64,000 bases of DNA from Thioalkalivibrio nitratireducens DSM 14787 (GCF_000321415.2 NC_019902.2:558001-622000); one strand, 5' to 3'; positions 25,319 through 35,421 are shown, counted from the stretch's first letter. Program-made: numbers and translations. Notes: generated from the letters alone by a model not told the origin.

Positions 25319-25840
25319 GTGCAGCCCGGGGCACCGACGACGTTCACGCCCGACCAAGCCCTGTCGTTTGCCCTCGATGACGAGTACCGCGCCCGGGCGA
25401 GCTACCGGGCGGTGCTCGATGCCTTCGGACCGGTCACGCCGTTCGTCGAAATCGCCGCGGCCGAGCAGCGGCATATCGACGCGCTGCTGCCGCTGTTCCC
25501 GCGCTACGGCGTGGCGCCGCCGGCTGACCGTTGGGCCGGCCGTGTCGCAGCACCGCCCACGCTGGCGGCGGCCTGCGCCGCCGGCGTGGCCGGTGAGATC
25601 GGCAACTACAGCCTGTACGACCACCTGCTGGCACAGGTCGGCGAGCCGGACGTGCGCGCGGTGTTCGCCAGTCTGCGCAACGCTTCGGCCTACCGTCACC
25701 TGCCGGCTTTCCAGCGCTGTGCGGGTCGGGCCGGGCTTCCTGTTCCGGGGCCGGCGGCGACAGGCGCGGCCTCAGCGCTGCTGCTCGGCCTGGCGGCCGG
25801 CTTCGGAGCGGTCTGGCTGCTGCGCCGGGGTTCGGCATGA
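25319..25840 (+). CDS. Ferritin-like diiron-type protein with C-terminal anchor
   Basis: A 173-residue protein with a GTG start 3 bases after the previous stop. Repeated Glu/His positions of a four-helix ferritin-like bundle are visible: DDEYRARASY, EIAAAEQRHIDALLPLF, GEIGNYSLYDHLL and SAYRHLPAF, as in DUF2202-type proteins. A hydrophobic helix (ASALLLGLAAGFGAVWLL) ends the protein, so the domain would sit on a membrane. Iron oxidation or storage inside a compartment is a natural inference. It overlaps the ATPase gene by 4 bases. Confidence 0.65.
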   Translation: MQPGAPTTFTPDQALSFALDDEYRARASYRAVLDAFGPVTPFVEIAAAEQRHIDALLPLFPRYGVAPPADRWAGRVAAPPTLAAACAAGVAGEIGNYSLYDHLLAQVGEPDVRAVFASLRNASAYRHLPAFQRCAGRAGLPVPGPAATGAASALLLGLAAGFGAVWLLRRGSA

Positions 25841-27993
25841 TCGCCCGGCCTACGCGCGGGGATCCGCGGCTGGTCCACCGGACACCGACGCGTCTGCGCT
25901 TCCAGCTCGCCCGCCTCGGTGATCCGCGCATCGACTTCGCCTGGCTCGAGGCCTGGCTCGAGTCGGTACCGGGGGTGGAGGCGGTACGGATCAACCGGCA
26001 TGCGCGCTGCGTGGTGTTCGATTACGACGGCGCGGCGGGCACCCGCCGCGCCGTCCGGGATCGGCTGCGAGCGCTGCCAAGCCTGCGCATTCCGGCCGGC
26101 GAGGCCGAGCCGACCGAGCCGGCGGAACTGGCGCCGATGATCGCGAGCCTCGTCGTGCTCGTGCTGCTGCCGTTCCTGTCGCCACCGCTGCGCCGGCTGG
26201 TCACCCTCGTCAACATCAGCAAGACCCTGCTGCGCGGGGTCGACACATTCATCCATCGCGGGCTGAAGATCGAGGTTCTGGACGCGGTTGCGATCGGCCT
26301 CTCGGCTGGGCGCGGCGAGCATTTCACCGCCAACGCCACCGACTTTCTGATGGAACTCGGCGGTTACCTCGAAAAACGCACCGAGCGCCAGTCCGACCGG
26401 ATGCTGCGCCGTCTGCTGCGCCCCGAGCCGGGGCTGGCCTGGGTCGAGCGCGGCGGGGTGCTGGTGCAGATCCCCGACGACCAGATCCGTACCGGGGAAC
26501 GCGTCGAGGTTGGCCCCGGCGAGAAGATCGGGGTCGACGGGCTGGTGCTGGACGGGACCGCGCTGGTCAACCAGTCCAGCATCACCGGCGAGCCCGTACC
26601 CGTGCGCAAGGAGTTGATGGACCGTGTGATTGCGGGCACCGTGATCGAGGATGGGCGGCTGCGGATCGAGGCGCGGCACGTCGGCGACGAGACGACCACC
26701 GCGCGCATCGCGCGCTTCATCGACGCCTCGCTGGACAAGCCCTCCGACACCCAGCGCATGGCCGAGCGCCTGGCCGACCGACGGGTCTACATCACCCTCG
26801 GCACGGGCGCGCTGGTCTATGGGCTGACCGGCGACGGGCGGCGCCTGTCGTCGGTGTTCCTGGTCGATTACTCCTGCGCCCTCAAGCTCGGCACGCCGCT
26901 GGCCTTCCGTTCGGGTATTTACCATGCGGCTCGCTCCGGCATCCTGCTCAAGGGGGGCGAGGCGATCGAACACCTCGCCGAGATCGACACCGTCGTGTTC
27001 GACAAGACGGGGACCCTGACCCGCAGCGACCTCGAGGTCAGCGACGTGGTCGTGCTGAACACCGAGCGGTGGTCGCGGACCCGGCTGCTCGCGGTCACCG
27101 CGTCGATCGAGGAACACGCCAGCCATCCGATCGCCGAGGCGATCGTGCGCAAGGCCCGCGAGGAGAAGCTCAACCACATCGACCACGGCGAGGTCGACTA
27201 CCTCGTCGCCCACGGGATGACCTGCCCGGTGAACGGCGACCGGCTCCTGATCGGCAGCCGGCACTTTCTCGAGGAACACCATGGTGTACGCTTCGACGGT
27301 TTCGAAGCGGCGATCGCCGCGCTCCAGGAGGAAGGCAAGACCTTGCTGTACGTCGGTACGGAGCAGGAGGCCATCGGCCTGATCGCCCTGCGCGACACGC
27401 TGCGCGAGGACGCCGCGGCCGTGCTCGCCGGGCTGCGCCGGTTGGGCGTGAAGCACCTGGTGATGCTCACCGGCGATCACCGCCGCCGGGCGGATGCGCT
27501 GGCCCGGGAGCTCGGGATCGACGAAGTCTTCGCGGAACAGGTCCCCGAGGACAAGGCCCGGGTGCTGGAACAGCTGCGCGCCGAGGGCCGCCGGGTCGCG
27601 TTCGTCGGCGACGGGGTGAACGATGGTCCGGCGCTGGCCGCTGCCGACGTGGGCATCGCGATGTCCCGCGGCACCGAGCTCGCACGCGCGACCGCGGACG
27701 TGGTGCTGCTCGAGGACCGGCTGGACATGTTGCTCGACGCCGTCGATATCGCCCAGCGCACCATGGGCATGGTCGCGACGAACTACCGCGCCGCGATCGG
27801 CATCAACACCGGGGTGATGATCGGCGCGGCTTTGGGCTGGCTGTCCCCGGTGGCAACGGCCGTGCTGCACAATGGAACGACCGTGGGATTGCTGGTCAGG
27901 GCCTTGCGCGGGCTGGATGCACGGGAGCATCCGGTGCCGGCACTGTCCAAACCAGCGAGCGGTGCACGCGCAGTGCCCTCACAACGCAGTTGA
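25837..27993 (+). CDS. fezB: P1B-6-type metal ATPase, FezB-like
   Basis: A 718-residue P-type ATPase. The N-terminal 85 residues form an HMA_2-like domain without CxxC (VHRTPTRLRFQLARL, VPGVEAVRINRHARCVVFDY). Then follow ITGEPVP (actuator), the membrane motif DYSCALKLGTP (Ser346-Cys347-Ala348), DKTGTLT with the phosphorylated Asp389, the nucleotide-domain HP at 430-431 and GDGVND at 591-596. The SCA motif marks the P1B-6 subgroup, which builds ferrosomes in Desulfovibrio magneticus, Rhodopseudomonas, Shewanella and Clostridioides. It would pump iron into a membrane compartment. The family link is strong; ferrosome function here is inferred. Confidence 0.85.
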   Translation: MIARPTRGDPRLVHRTPTRLRFQLARLGDPRIDFAWLEAWLESVPGVEAVRINRHARCVVFDYDGAAGTRRAVRDRLRALPSLRIPAGEAEPTEPAELAPMIASLVVLVLLPFLSPPLRRLVTLVNISKTLLRGVDTFIHRGLKIEVLDAVAIGLSAGRGEHFTANATDFLMELGGYLEKRTERQSDRMLRRLLRPEPGLAWVERGGVLVQIPDDQIRTGERVEVGPGEKIGVDGLVLDGTALVNQSSITGEPVPVRKELMDRVIAGTVIEDGRLRIEARHVGDETTTARIARFIDASLDKPSDTQRMAERLADRRVYITLGTGALVYGLTGDGRRLSSVFLVDYSCALKLGTPLAFRSGIYHAARSGILLKGGEAIEHLAEIDTVVFDKTGTLTRSDLEVSDVVVLNTERWSRTRLLAVTASIEEHASHPIAEAIVRKAREEKLNHIDHGEVDYLVAHGMTCPVNGDRLLIGSRHFLEEHHGVRFDGFEAAIAALQEEGKTLLYVGTEQEAIGLIALRDTLREDAAAVLAGLRRLGVKHLVMLTGDHRRRADALARELGIDEVFAEQVPEDKARVLEQLRAEGRRVAFVGDGVNDGPALAAADVGIAMSRGTELARATADVVLLEDRLDMLLDAVDIAQRTMGMVATNYRAAIGINTGVMIGAALGWLSPVATAVLHNGTTVGLLVRALRGLDAREHPVPALSKPASGARAVPSQRS

Positions 27994-28008
27994 ACGGAGG
28001 ACAACCTC

Positions 28009-28362
28009 ATGGCATATCATCTGATTCCTTTCGTGGCCGGCGCAGTCGTCGGCGGTCTGGCGGTCTACCTGTTTCGTGACGAAAAGGCTCGCGACGACCT
28101 GCGCCAGTCGGCAACCGGCATCTCGCGCAAAGTGCAAAAGACTGCAGGTGAGGTGTCCGGCAAGGTTTCCAAAAGCCTCTCGCAGGTTCGCGAGGCGATG
28201 CCGGGTGGCGGCCAGGCTGCGGGCCCCGCTGCTGCCGAAGCGCCGGCTGCAGCCACATCGCCGGAACCCCGGAAACCCGCGCGACGCACCGCCAGCCGCA
28301 AACCGGCGACCCGCAAGGCGCGCGAGGCACCTGCGGAACCTCCGAAGCCCGACGAAACCTGA
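28009..28362 (+). CDS. YtxH-like membrane-anchored, Lys/Ala/Pro-rich protein
   Basis: A 117-residue protein with an N-terminal helix PFVAGAVVGGLAVYLFRDE, a motif parallel to the GxVG...LLTNE anchors upstream. An amphipathic segment follows and then a histone H1-like tail (KPARRTASRKPATRKA). It starts 15 bases after the ATPase with a GGAGG site and closes the cluster. It may tether the compartment to DNA or anionic polymers; this is speculation. Confidence 0.6.
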   Translation: MAYHLIPFVAGAVVGGLAVYLFRDEKARDDLRQSATGISRKVQKTAGEVSGKVSKSLSQVREAMPGGGQAAGPAAAEAPAAATSPEPRKPARRTASRKPATRKAREAPAEPPKPDET

Positions 28363-28602
28363 AACGCGGCGCCCATCACCCGTAGGCCGGACGAGCGCAG
28401 CGTCCTCCGCCCCACCGCACAGGGCGGAGCCCCCCTGCGTCGGGGTGTCCCGGGCGCCAGCCGGCGGATGACGGCCTTCGGCCTTTTCCGCCCACACATC
28501 TGAAACGCGGCGCACATTCGCAATTGATTCGCGGCTGGTCCGGGCGCACAGTGAAGGCAGGGTCCCTTGCGGTTCCCGGGCGGATCCGTTCGGAGTGTGC
28601 AG
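28363..28602. repeat. Palindromic intergenic repeat before gltB
   Basis: GAAACGCGGCGC occurs twice (about 28362 and 28502) around a GC-rich palindromic region containing GAGCGCAGCGTCCTCCGCCC and GGCCTTCGGCC. A relative (GAGCGCAGCGTCATCCGCCC on the minus strand) lies near 22330-22370. These look like REP-type elements; the first may also end transcription of the ferrosome-like cluster. Confidence 0.5.
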
Positions 28603-31600
28603 ATGACAGTGTTCCAGGGGTTGCGTCGCCCGGCGCTGACCGGGGCGCTGGGCCATGCGCGGTGCCCGCGCTCGATCGGTGTCTCGAGCTGCGGCGTGGG
28701 TGTGGTCGCCGATCTCGATGGCCACCGCAGCCATCGGCTGGTGCGGGACGGTATCGAATGCCTCGAAAACCTCGACCATCGGGGTGCGCGCGGGGCCGAG
28801 GAGAACACCGGCGACGGGGCCGGCATGCTGTTGCAGAAGCCGCATATGTTCTTCCGGGAAGAGTTTCCCGGCCTCGGGGATCCCGACAGCTACGGCGTCG
28901 GGCAGGTGTTCATGCCCCGGGACGTGGACCAGCGGGCCGCGCTCCGTTCGCTGATCGCCGCCCGCTGCCGGGAGCGCGGCTTCGACCTGGTCGCATGGCG
29001 TGCGGTGCCGACGGACAACCGCGGGCTGGGGAAGACAGCGCTCGAAAGCGAACCCGTCTCGCAGCAGTTCTTCGTCCGGCCCGGGGAGACGCTGCAACCC
29101 CCGGACCTGGACGTTGCGCTGTACGTGCTGCGGCGCGAGATCGAGAACGAGGCCCTGTACCGGGGTCTGGTCGGGTACGGTGAGGAGGTCTTCTATATCT
29201 GCTCGCTGTCCCGGACCACGATCGTATACAAGGGTCTGCTGACCTGTGCACAGCTGAGCGCCTATTACCCCGACCTGTCCGATTCGCGCGTCACCTCCGC
29301 AATGGTCCTGGTGCACGCGCGTTTTTCCACCAACACCCTCGGGGCCTGGGATCTCGCGCACCCCTATCGTTACCTCGTGCACAACGGAGAGATCAACACG
29401 CTGCGCGGCAACCAGAACTGGATGCGGGCGCGCGAGGCGACGCTCGCATCGCCGCGCTTCGGCGCCGACATTGGGAAAATCAGGCCGCTTACGGGGGAGG
29501 GACTCAGCGACAGCGCACAACTGGATAACGTGCTGGAACTGCTCGCGGTTTCCGGACGCAGCCTGCCGCACGCGCTGCGCATGCTGATCCCGGAGGCCTG
29601 GGAACAACAGGATCAGTACATGGACCCGAGCCGGCGCGCCTTCTATGCGTATCACAGCGCGCTGATGGAGCCCTGGGACGGGCCGGCGCTGGTGGTCGCC
29701 ACCGACGGGCAGCGGCTCGCCGCCGTGCTGGACCGGAACGGGCTGCGGCCCTGCCGGTACAGCATCACCCGTGATCGACGGCTGGTCATGGCCAGCGAGA
29801 CCGGAGTGCTGGATGTTCCCGCGCGCGATGTTCTTGCGAGGGGACGGCTGAAACCCGGTGCGCTGTTCGTGCTCGATCCCGCCCGCGGTGGAATCGTTCC
29901 CGAGGAGGAGGTGTTTGCCGAACTTGCAGGTCGCCCCTACGAGGCCTGGCTCGAGACCGGGCGTGTGATGCTGGCCGACCGGGTCGACCCCTCCGATGAG
30001 CCCCTGCCGTCTGGTTCGCTGGAACGCCCGCTGCACGAATACCAGCGCGCGTTCGGGCACACGATGGAATCACTGCGCGTCCTCGTACAGTCCATGGCGT
30101 CCACCGGCACGGATCCGATCGGCGCCATGGGCAGCGATACCCCACCGGCCGTGCTGTCGGCGCGGCCACGCCCGCTGAGCCACTATTTCCTGCAGCAGTT
30201 CGCGCAGGTCTCCAATCCGCCGCTGGACTACATCCGCGAGGCGCTGGTGACCTCGCTCGGCGACGCGATCGGTCCGCGCGGGAACCTGCTGGCGGAGACT
30301 GCCGGCCACTGCCGGCAGCTCTACCTCGAGTCGCCCGTGCTCAGCAGCCCGCAGCTTCGCGCGATCGAGCGGCTCGACCGCGATGGCCTGCACAGCCGCC
30401 GGATCGACATCGCCTACGCGAAGGGCTACGGCATGGTCGCGGCGATCCGGGCGATGCGCCACAAGGCGGTGCGGGCGCTCGGTGACGGCTACGGGATCCT
30501 GGTGCTGACCGATCGTTCGGTCGGACCTGGCCGCGTCGCAATCCCGAGCCTGCTGGCGGTGTCGGCACTGCATCACCATCTGATCCGCAAGGGCCTGAGA
30601 ATCCGTACGGCGATCGTGGTGGACGCGGGCGAGCCGCACACGGTGCACGACTTCTGCACGCTGATCGGTTACGGGGCGGATGCGGTGCATCCGTGGCTGG
30701 CCTACCGGGGCATCGCCGACCTGGGGGGGGGCACGCGGCTACCTCGAGACCGAGATCGGCCAGGCGGTCGAGCGCTATCGCAGGGCTGTCGAGGGTGGCC
30801 TCCGCAAGGTGATGTCGAAGATGGGGATCTCGACGCTGCAGGGCTACAAGGGCGCGCAGATCTTCGAGTCGATGGGGCTGGATCACGAGTTCGTCGACGA
30901 GTTCTTCACCGGCACGACGGCCCATGTTCCCGGGGTCGGCATCGAGGAACTGGAACGGGAGACACTCGCGGCTCACGGGATCGCGTTCGGCACCCCGGTG
31001 ATCGGCAACCTGCCGCTGGATCCCGGCGGGCATCTCTACTGGCGCCGCGACGGCGAACGCCACCACTGGAACCCGTATACCATCGGCAAGCTGCAGCAGG
31101 CGGCACGTGGCAACGATCCCGAGGCCTACCGCGACTTTGCCCGCCATGCCAACCAGCAGGGGGGAGGGCTGCTCAACCTCCGGGGTCTGCTGGAACTCGT
31201 GGCCGACGACGCCTGCGCGCTCCCGCTCGACGAGGTCGAGCCGGTCGAGTCGATCATGAAACGCTTCTCCACCGGCTCGATGTCTTTCGGTGCGCTGAGT
31301 CAGGAAGTTCACGAGACGCTTGCGATCGCGATGAACCGGATCGGCGGAAAATCGGGCACTGGGGAGGGGGGCGAGCAGGTGGAGCGCTTTGGTACCGAAC
31401 GCGAATGCTCGATGAAGCAGGTCGCGAGCGGCCGCTTCGGGGTCACGGCCCACTACCTGGCCCGGGCCCGCCAGATCGAGATCAAGATGGCCCAGGGCTC
31501 CAAGCCCGGCGAGGGGGGCGAGCTGCCCGGCGGCAAAGTCGACGAGGGCATCGCACGGGTCCGTTTTACGGTGCCCGGCGTCGGCCTGATTTCGCCGCCC

Positions 31601-33148
31601 CCGCATCACGACATCTATTCGATCGAGGATTTGCAGCAGCTGATCCACGACCTGAAGTGCGCGAATCCGGCTGCGGAAATCCACGTGAAGCTGGTCTCGA
31701 AGGCCGACGTCGGCACCATCGCCGCCGGGGTGGCCAAGGCGCGCGCCGACGCCGTGCTGATCAGCGGTGATTCCGGGGGTACCGGCGCCTCGATGAAGAC
31801 CTCGATCAAGCACGCCGGGGCACCCTGGGAGTTCGGGGTGGCGGAAACCCAGCGGGTGCTGCGTGCCAACCGGCTGCGTTCGCGCATCACCGTGCGCGCG
31901 GATGGCGGGCTGCTGACCGGTCGCGACGTGGTGATCGCGGCGCTGCTGGGCGCAGAGGAATACGGCTTTGGCACCGCGCCGCTGGTGGCGCTCGGCTGCA
32001 TCATGCTGCGCAAGTGCCACTGCAACACCTGCTCGGTCGGGATCGCAACGCAGGATCCGCGCCTGCGCGCGCGGTTCCGGGGGCGCGCGGAGCACGTCGT
32101 CAACTACCTGCGCTTCGTCGCCGACGAGGTGCGCGAGAACCTGGCGGCCCTCGGTTTCCGCGGCATCGACGAGATGATCGGCCGGGTCGACCGGCTGCGG
32201 GCGCAGCGGGTCGTGCACCCCAAGGGCATCCAGCCCGATGTCTCGGAACTGCTGCGGCACGTTTCGTCCGACGATGCACCGCGCAGAACCCGCGCCCAGA
32301 ACCACGGCCTGGACCAGAAGATCGATCACCAGGTGATCGAACAGGCGCGGCCGGCATTGGAAAACGGCAGTCCGGTGAAGGTTCATATCCAGCTGAGCAA
32401 CCGTGACCGGACTTTCGGCACGCTGCTGAGCTACGAGGTCACCCGCCGCCACGGCGCCCAGGGCCTGCCGGCCGGGACGATCGACGTTCGCTGTACCGGA
32501 ACGGCGGGACAGAGTTTCGGGGCATTCCTGTGCCGTGGGATTGCCTTGCATCTCGTGGGCGACCTGAACGACTACGCCGGCAAGGGGCTCTCGGGTGGCG
32601 TGATCAGCGTGCGTACGCCGGCGGATGCCGGGTATCCCGCCGCCGAGAACACGATCGTGGGCAATGTCGCGCTGTTCGGCGCGACCGGGGGCGAGGCTTA
32701 TTTCAACGGGCGCGGCGCCGAGCGCTTCTGCGTGCGCAACTCCGGTGCACTGAGCGTCGTCGAGGGGGTGGGCGACCATGGCTGCGAATACATGACCGGC
32801 GGGGTGGCCGTGATCCTCGGGCCGATCGGGCGGAACTTCGGGGCCGGCATGAGCGGCGGCGAGGCCTATGTCTTCGACGGGGAACGGCTTGCCGAACGGC
32901 ATCTGAACCCGGACGGCCGGCGGATCGAACCGGTGCGTGACGCACGCGACCGCGAACTCCTGCGGCGGCTGCTGGAGAATCATTTCAGCTACACTCGCAG
33001 CCGCCTGGCGGCCCGGATCCTCGAAGACTGGGAACGGTCGGTCGAGATCTTCGCCAAGGTGGTACCCGAAGCCTATGCGGACGCTGTGGCCCGGCACCTC
33101 GCGACTGGGCGGGATATCCGCGCGAGTCTCCCACCACGCGTTGCCTGA
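28603..33148 (+). CDS. gltB: Glutamate synthase large subunit, apparent frameshift
   Basis: About 1,515 residues if one G is removed from the G8 tract at 30723-30730. The N-terminal glutamine amidotransferase begins after a propeptide at the catalytic Cys (SSCGVGVVADLDG). The central domain and FMN/Fe-S synthase domain follow (SFGALSQEVHETLAIAMNRI, KPGEGGELPGGKVD, CIMLRKCHCNTCSVGIATQ with Fe-S Cys). The C-terminal beta-helix reads GATGGEAYFNGRGAERF. The first frame ends its homology at YRGIADLGG and the next frame resumes at RGYLETEIGQ. It converts glutamine and 2-oxoglutarate to glutamate. The start at 28603 is preferred over a TTG at 28567. Confidence 0.9.
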
Positions 33149-33159
33149 GGGTTCGAGTG

Positions 33160-34647
33160 ATGTCAGAAAATCACCCCGATGGTTTCTTGCGGCACCCGCG
33201 GCGGACGATCGGCTACCGCGATGCGCGTTCGCGCGCGCGCGACTACCGGCAGATCTACGCCCTCGAATGGGATCAGAACGAGCTGAGCACCCAGGGACAG
33301 CGCTGCATGGACTGCGGCGTGCCGACCTGCATGGGCGGCTGCCCGATCGGGAACCTGATCCCGGAGTGGAACGATCTCGTCTACCGGGGTCTGTGGGAGG
33401 AGGCGCTGGCGCGGCTGCATGCGACCAACAATTTCCCCGAGTTCACCGGCTACACCTGCCCGGCGCCCTGCGAACCGGCCTGCACGCTGGCCAGCAACGA
33501 CGACGCGGTGACCATCAAGGACATCGAGCGGGCCATCGTCGACAGGGGCTGGGAGGAGGGCTGGATCGTGCCGCGGCCGCCGAACGAGCGCACCGGAAAG
33601 CGGGTGGCGGTGGTCGGCAGCGGGCCGGCGGGGCTCGCTGCCGCCCAGCAGCTCAACCGTGCCGGACACAGGGTCACGGTATTCGAGCGCAACGACGTGA
33701 TCGGCGGCCTGATGGTCTACGGCATCCCCGACTTCAAATTCGCCAAGCACATGGTCGAACGCCGCGTGCAGCAGTTGCGCGACGAGGGGATCGATTTCCG
33801 GACCGGCGTCAACATCGGCGTCGATGTCCCGCTCGCGCAGCTGCAGGCGGGATTCGACGCGGTGTGTCTCGCGATTGGCGCGCTGCGCTCGCGCGACGTG
33901 GCGGTGCCGGGGCGCGACCTGGACGGGATACTGTTCGGGATGGAGTACCTCACCGCCGAGAACCGGCGACAGGCGGGGCGACCGGTAGACGGCGTCGACG
34001 ATGCCCGCGGCAGGCGGGTGGTGGTGCTCGGAGGCGGCGACACCGGTGCCGATTGTGTCGCCACCGCGCATCGGCAGGGGGCGCGGAAGGTACTGCAGGT
34101 GAGCATCAATCCCCGCCCGCCGGAGGAACGGCCGGCGCACAACCCGTGGCCGCAGCAGCCGCAGACGTATCGCAGGACGTATGCCCTCGAGGAAGGCGGG
34201 GAGGAAGCATTCAGCCTCAATGTCGCCGCCTTCGTCGATACGGACGGGGACGGACGCGTCGATCGGATCGAATGCGAGCGGGTCGACTGGAACCGCGACC
34301 GCCACGGCCGGCGGACCGAGAAGATTCTGCGCGAGAGCGGGATCGGGATTCCGGCCGACCTGGTGCTGATCGCGATCGGCTTCGAGGGACCGGAGCTCGC
34401 GCCGTTGCACGACGCCCGCCTGACGATCACGCAGCGCAACGTGCTGGAAACCGACGAGCGGAAGATGTCGTCGATACCGGGCGTGTTCGTGGCCGGCGAC
34501 GCCAGCCGCGGTCAGTCGATCGTGGTCTGGGCCATCGGCGAGGGGCGCGATGTCGCACGGCAGATCGACGCCTGGCTGATGGGAACATCGCGGCTCCCGG
34601 CCAGCCTGCAAACGCCGAACCCGCCCAGCCCACAGCGGGGCCTGTGA
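33160..34647 (+). CDS. gltD: Glutamate synthase small subunit
   Basis: A 495-residue flavoprotein that feeds electrons from NAD(P)H to GltB. Visible are the N-terminal Fe-S Cys cluster CMDCGVPTCMGGCPIGNLIP, the FAD dinucleotide fold GSGPAGLAAAQQL, the NAD(P)H fold VLGGGDTGADCVATAH and the C-terminal VFVAGDASRGQSIVVWAI. The ATG at 33160 follows gltB by 11 bases; a GTG directly before it is an alternative. Downstream, conserved chromosomal genes give way to the repeat region. Confidence 0.95.
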   Translation: MSENHPDGFLRHPRRTIGYRDARSRARDYRQIYALEWDQNELSTQGQRCMDCGVPTCMGGCPIGNLIPEWNDLVYRGLWEEALARLHATNNFPEFTGYTCPAPCEPACTLASNDDAVTIKDIERAIVDRGWEEGWIVPRPPNERTGKRVAVVGSGPAGLAAAQQLNRAGHRVTVFERNDVIGGLMVYGIPDFKFAKHMVERRVQQLRDEGIDFRTGVNIGVDVPLAQLQAGFDAVCLAIGALRSRDVAVPGRDLDGILFGMEYLTAENRRQAGRPVDGVDDARGRRVVVLGGGDTGADCVATAHRQGARKVLQVSINPRPPEERPAHNPWPQQPQTYRRTYALEEGGEEAFSLNVAAFVDTDGDGRVDRIECERVDWNRDRHGRRTEKILRESGIGIPADLVLIAIGFEGPELAPLHDARLTITQRNVLETDERKMSSIPGVFVAGDASRGQSIVVWAIGEGRDVARQIDAWLMGTSRLPASLQTPNPPSPQRGL

Positions 34648-34681
34648 CTGCGACATCGGATTCGAGGTTCACCCGCGAAGT

Positions 34682-34780
34682 CTACTTTCGTAGAGCGCGC
34701 CCACGTGCTTCACGCCACACCGTGCGGTAAAGCGCCTCCAACTGTCTCACAAACCCTTCGCGATCCAATAGCGGCGACTG
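34682..34780 (-). pseudogene. Relic of a SPINDLY/GT41-like glycosyltransferase C-terminus
   Basis: On the minus strand about 32 codons read SPLLDREGFVRQLEALYRTV then WREARGRALRK to a stop. This matches the usual C-terminal end of bacterial O-GlcNAc-transferase-like (TPR) glycosyltransferases. The upstream part is missing; at its edge the sequence switches to an fcl fragment on the other strand. Confidence 0.5.
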
Positions 34781-34982
34781 CAGCATCCGTGAACTCGCCG
34801 AGACCGTCGCCCGCGTGACCGGCTTCCGGGGCCGTCTGACCTTTGACAGCAGCAAGCCCGACGGCATGCCGCGGAAGCTGCTCGACATCAGCCTGATCCG
34901 CTCGCTGGGCTGGGAGCCGCGCATCCCGCTGGAGGCGGGGCTCAAGGGTGCCTACGAATGGTTCACCCAAAACGCCCTGTAG
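34777..34982 (+). pseudogene. fcl: 3' fragment of GDP-L-fucose synthase
   Basis: The stretch encodes the last 68 residues or so of Fcl ([45 protein letters not shown]) and matches the intact gene at 44864-45817 closely. It has no start and lacks the NAD-binding and catalytic regions. The stop codon lies inside a REP-like TGTAGGAACG motif. Confidence 0.85.
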
Positions 34983-35178
34983 GAACGTGCCTGCCCGCCA
35001 ACGCGTCGCCGGCGCGCCCAAGCCCCGTAGCACCACCCAACGCCGATTCGCATGCGAGGCACGCTGCTACAGGGGCATCGTCAGTGCGCCTCGCCAGCCG
35101 CGATGAGGATGCGTTGGCTTGCGGCGATGCCCGAGACTGAGCTAGGTTCACCGGTGGGAGTCATTTGCGGAGACGACC

Positions 35179-35337
35179 ATGAGCGCTGCCGCTCTTCATC
35201 CTGAATTCATTACCGACGCCGAAGGGCAGCGGAAATCGGTCGTTTTGCCCATTGCAGAACCTGATGATCACGGAAGCTCCGCAAGCTGGACTGGGCCATC
35301 TTCGAAACCAGCGTCATCGCGAGGAGCGAAGCCTTAA
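35179..35337 (+). pseudogene. Truncated antitoxin gene (5' part)
   Basis: An ATG with a purine-rich leader opens SAAALHPEFITDAEGQRKSV then VLPIAEP, resembling the N-terminus of antitoxins that precede RelE/PIN toxins. After about 29 codons the frame runs into the inverted-repeat element at 35260 and stops. The toxin partner is gone. Confidence 0.55.
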
Positions 35338-35401
35338 GCCGCGAGCGCAGCGTGGCGGGACGTGGCGATCCAGAGGGCGATGGTCCCCCCCGCGCCGCCT
35401 G
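35260..35401. repeat. Left arm of a 142-base inverted repeat
   Basis: This arm (starting CCTGATGATCACGGAAGC) is nearly identical, in reverse complement, to 37328-37471. The two arms flank about 2 kb with the MBL-fold relic and brnT. Both cut into toxin-antitoxin genes: an antitoxin on the left and a higB-like toxin on the right. Confidence 0.8.
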
Positions 35402-35421
35402 CATCACCACGGGCCTCCGGC

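Noticed and set aside
25837-27993. Copper or zinc exporting P1B ATPase
   Set aside because: The membrane motif is SCA rather than CPC, SPC or TPC, and the N-terminal domain lacks CxxC.
23574-28362. Magnetosome (mam) cluster
   Set aside because: No MamA, MamB/M transporter, MamE protease, MamK or MamO signature is present; the P1B-6 ATPase points to ferrosomes instead.
25696-33097. Very long minus-strand frames opposite the P1B-6 ATPase and gltB
   Set aside because: These are codon-position shadows of well-supported plus-strand genes and contain no recognisable motifs.
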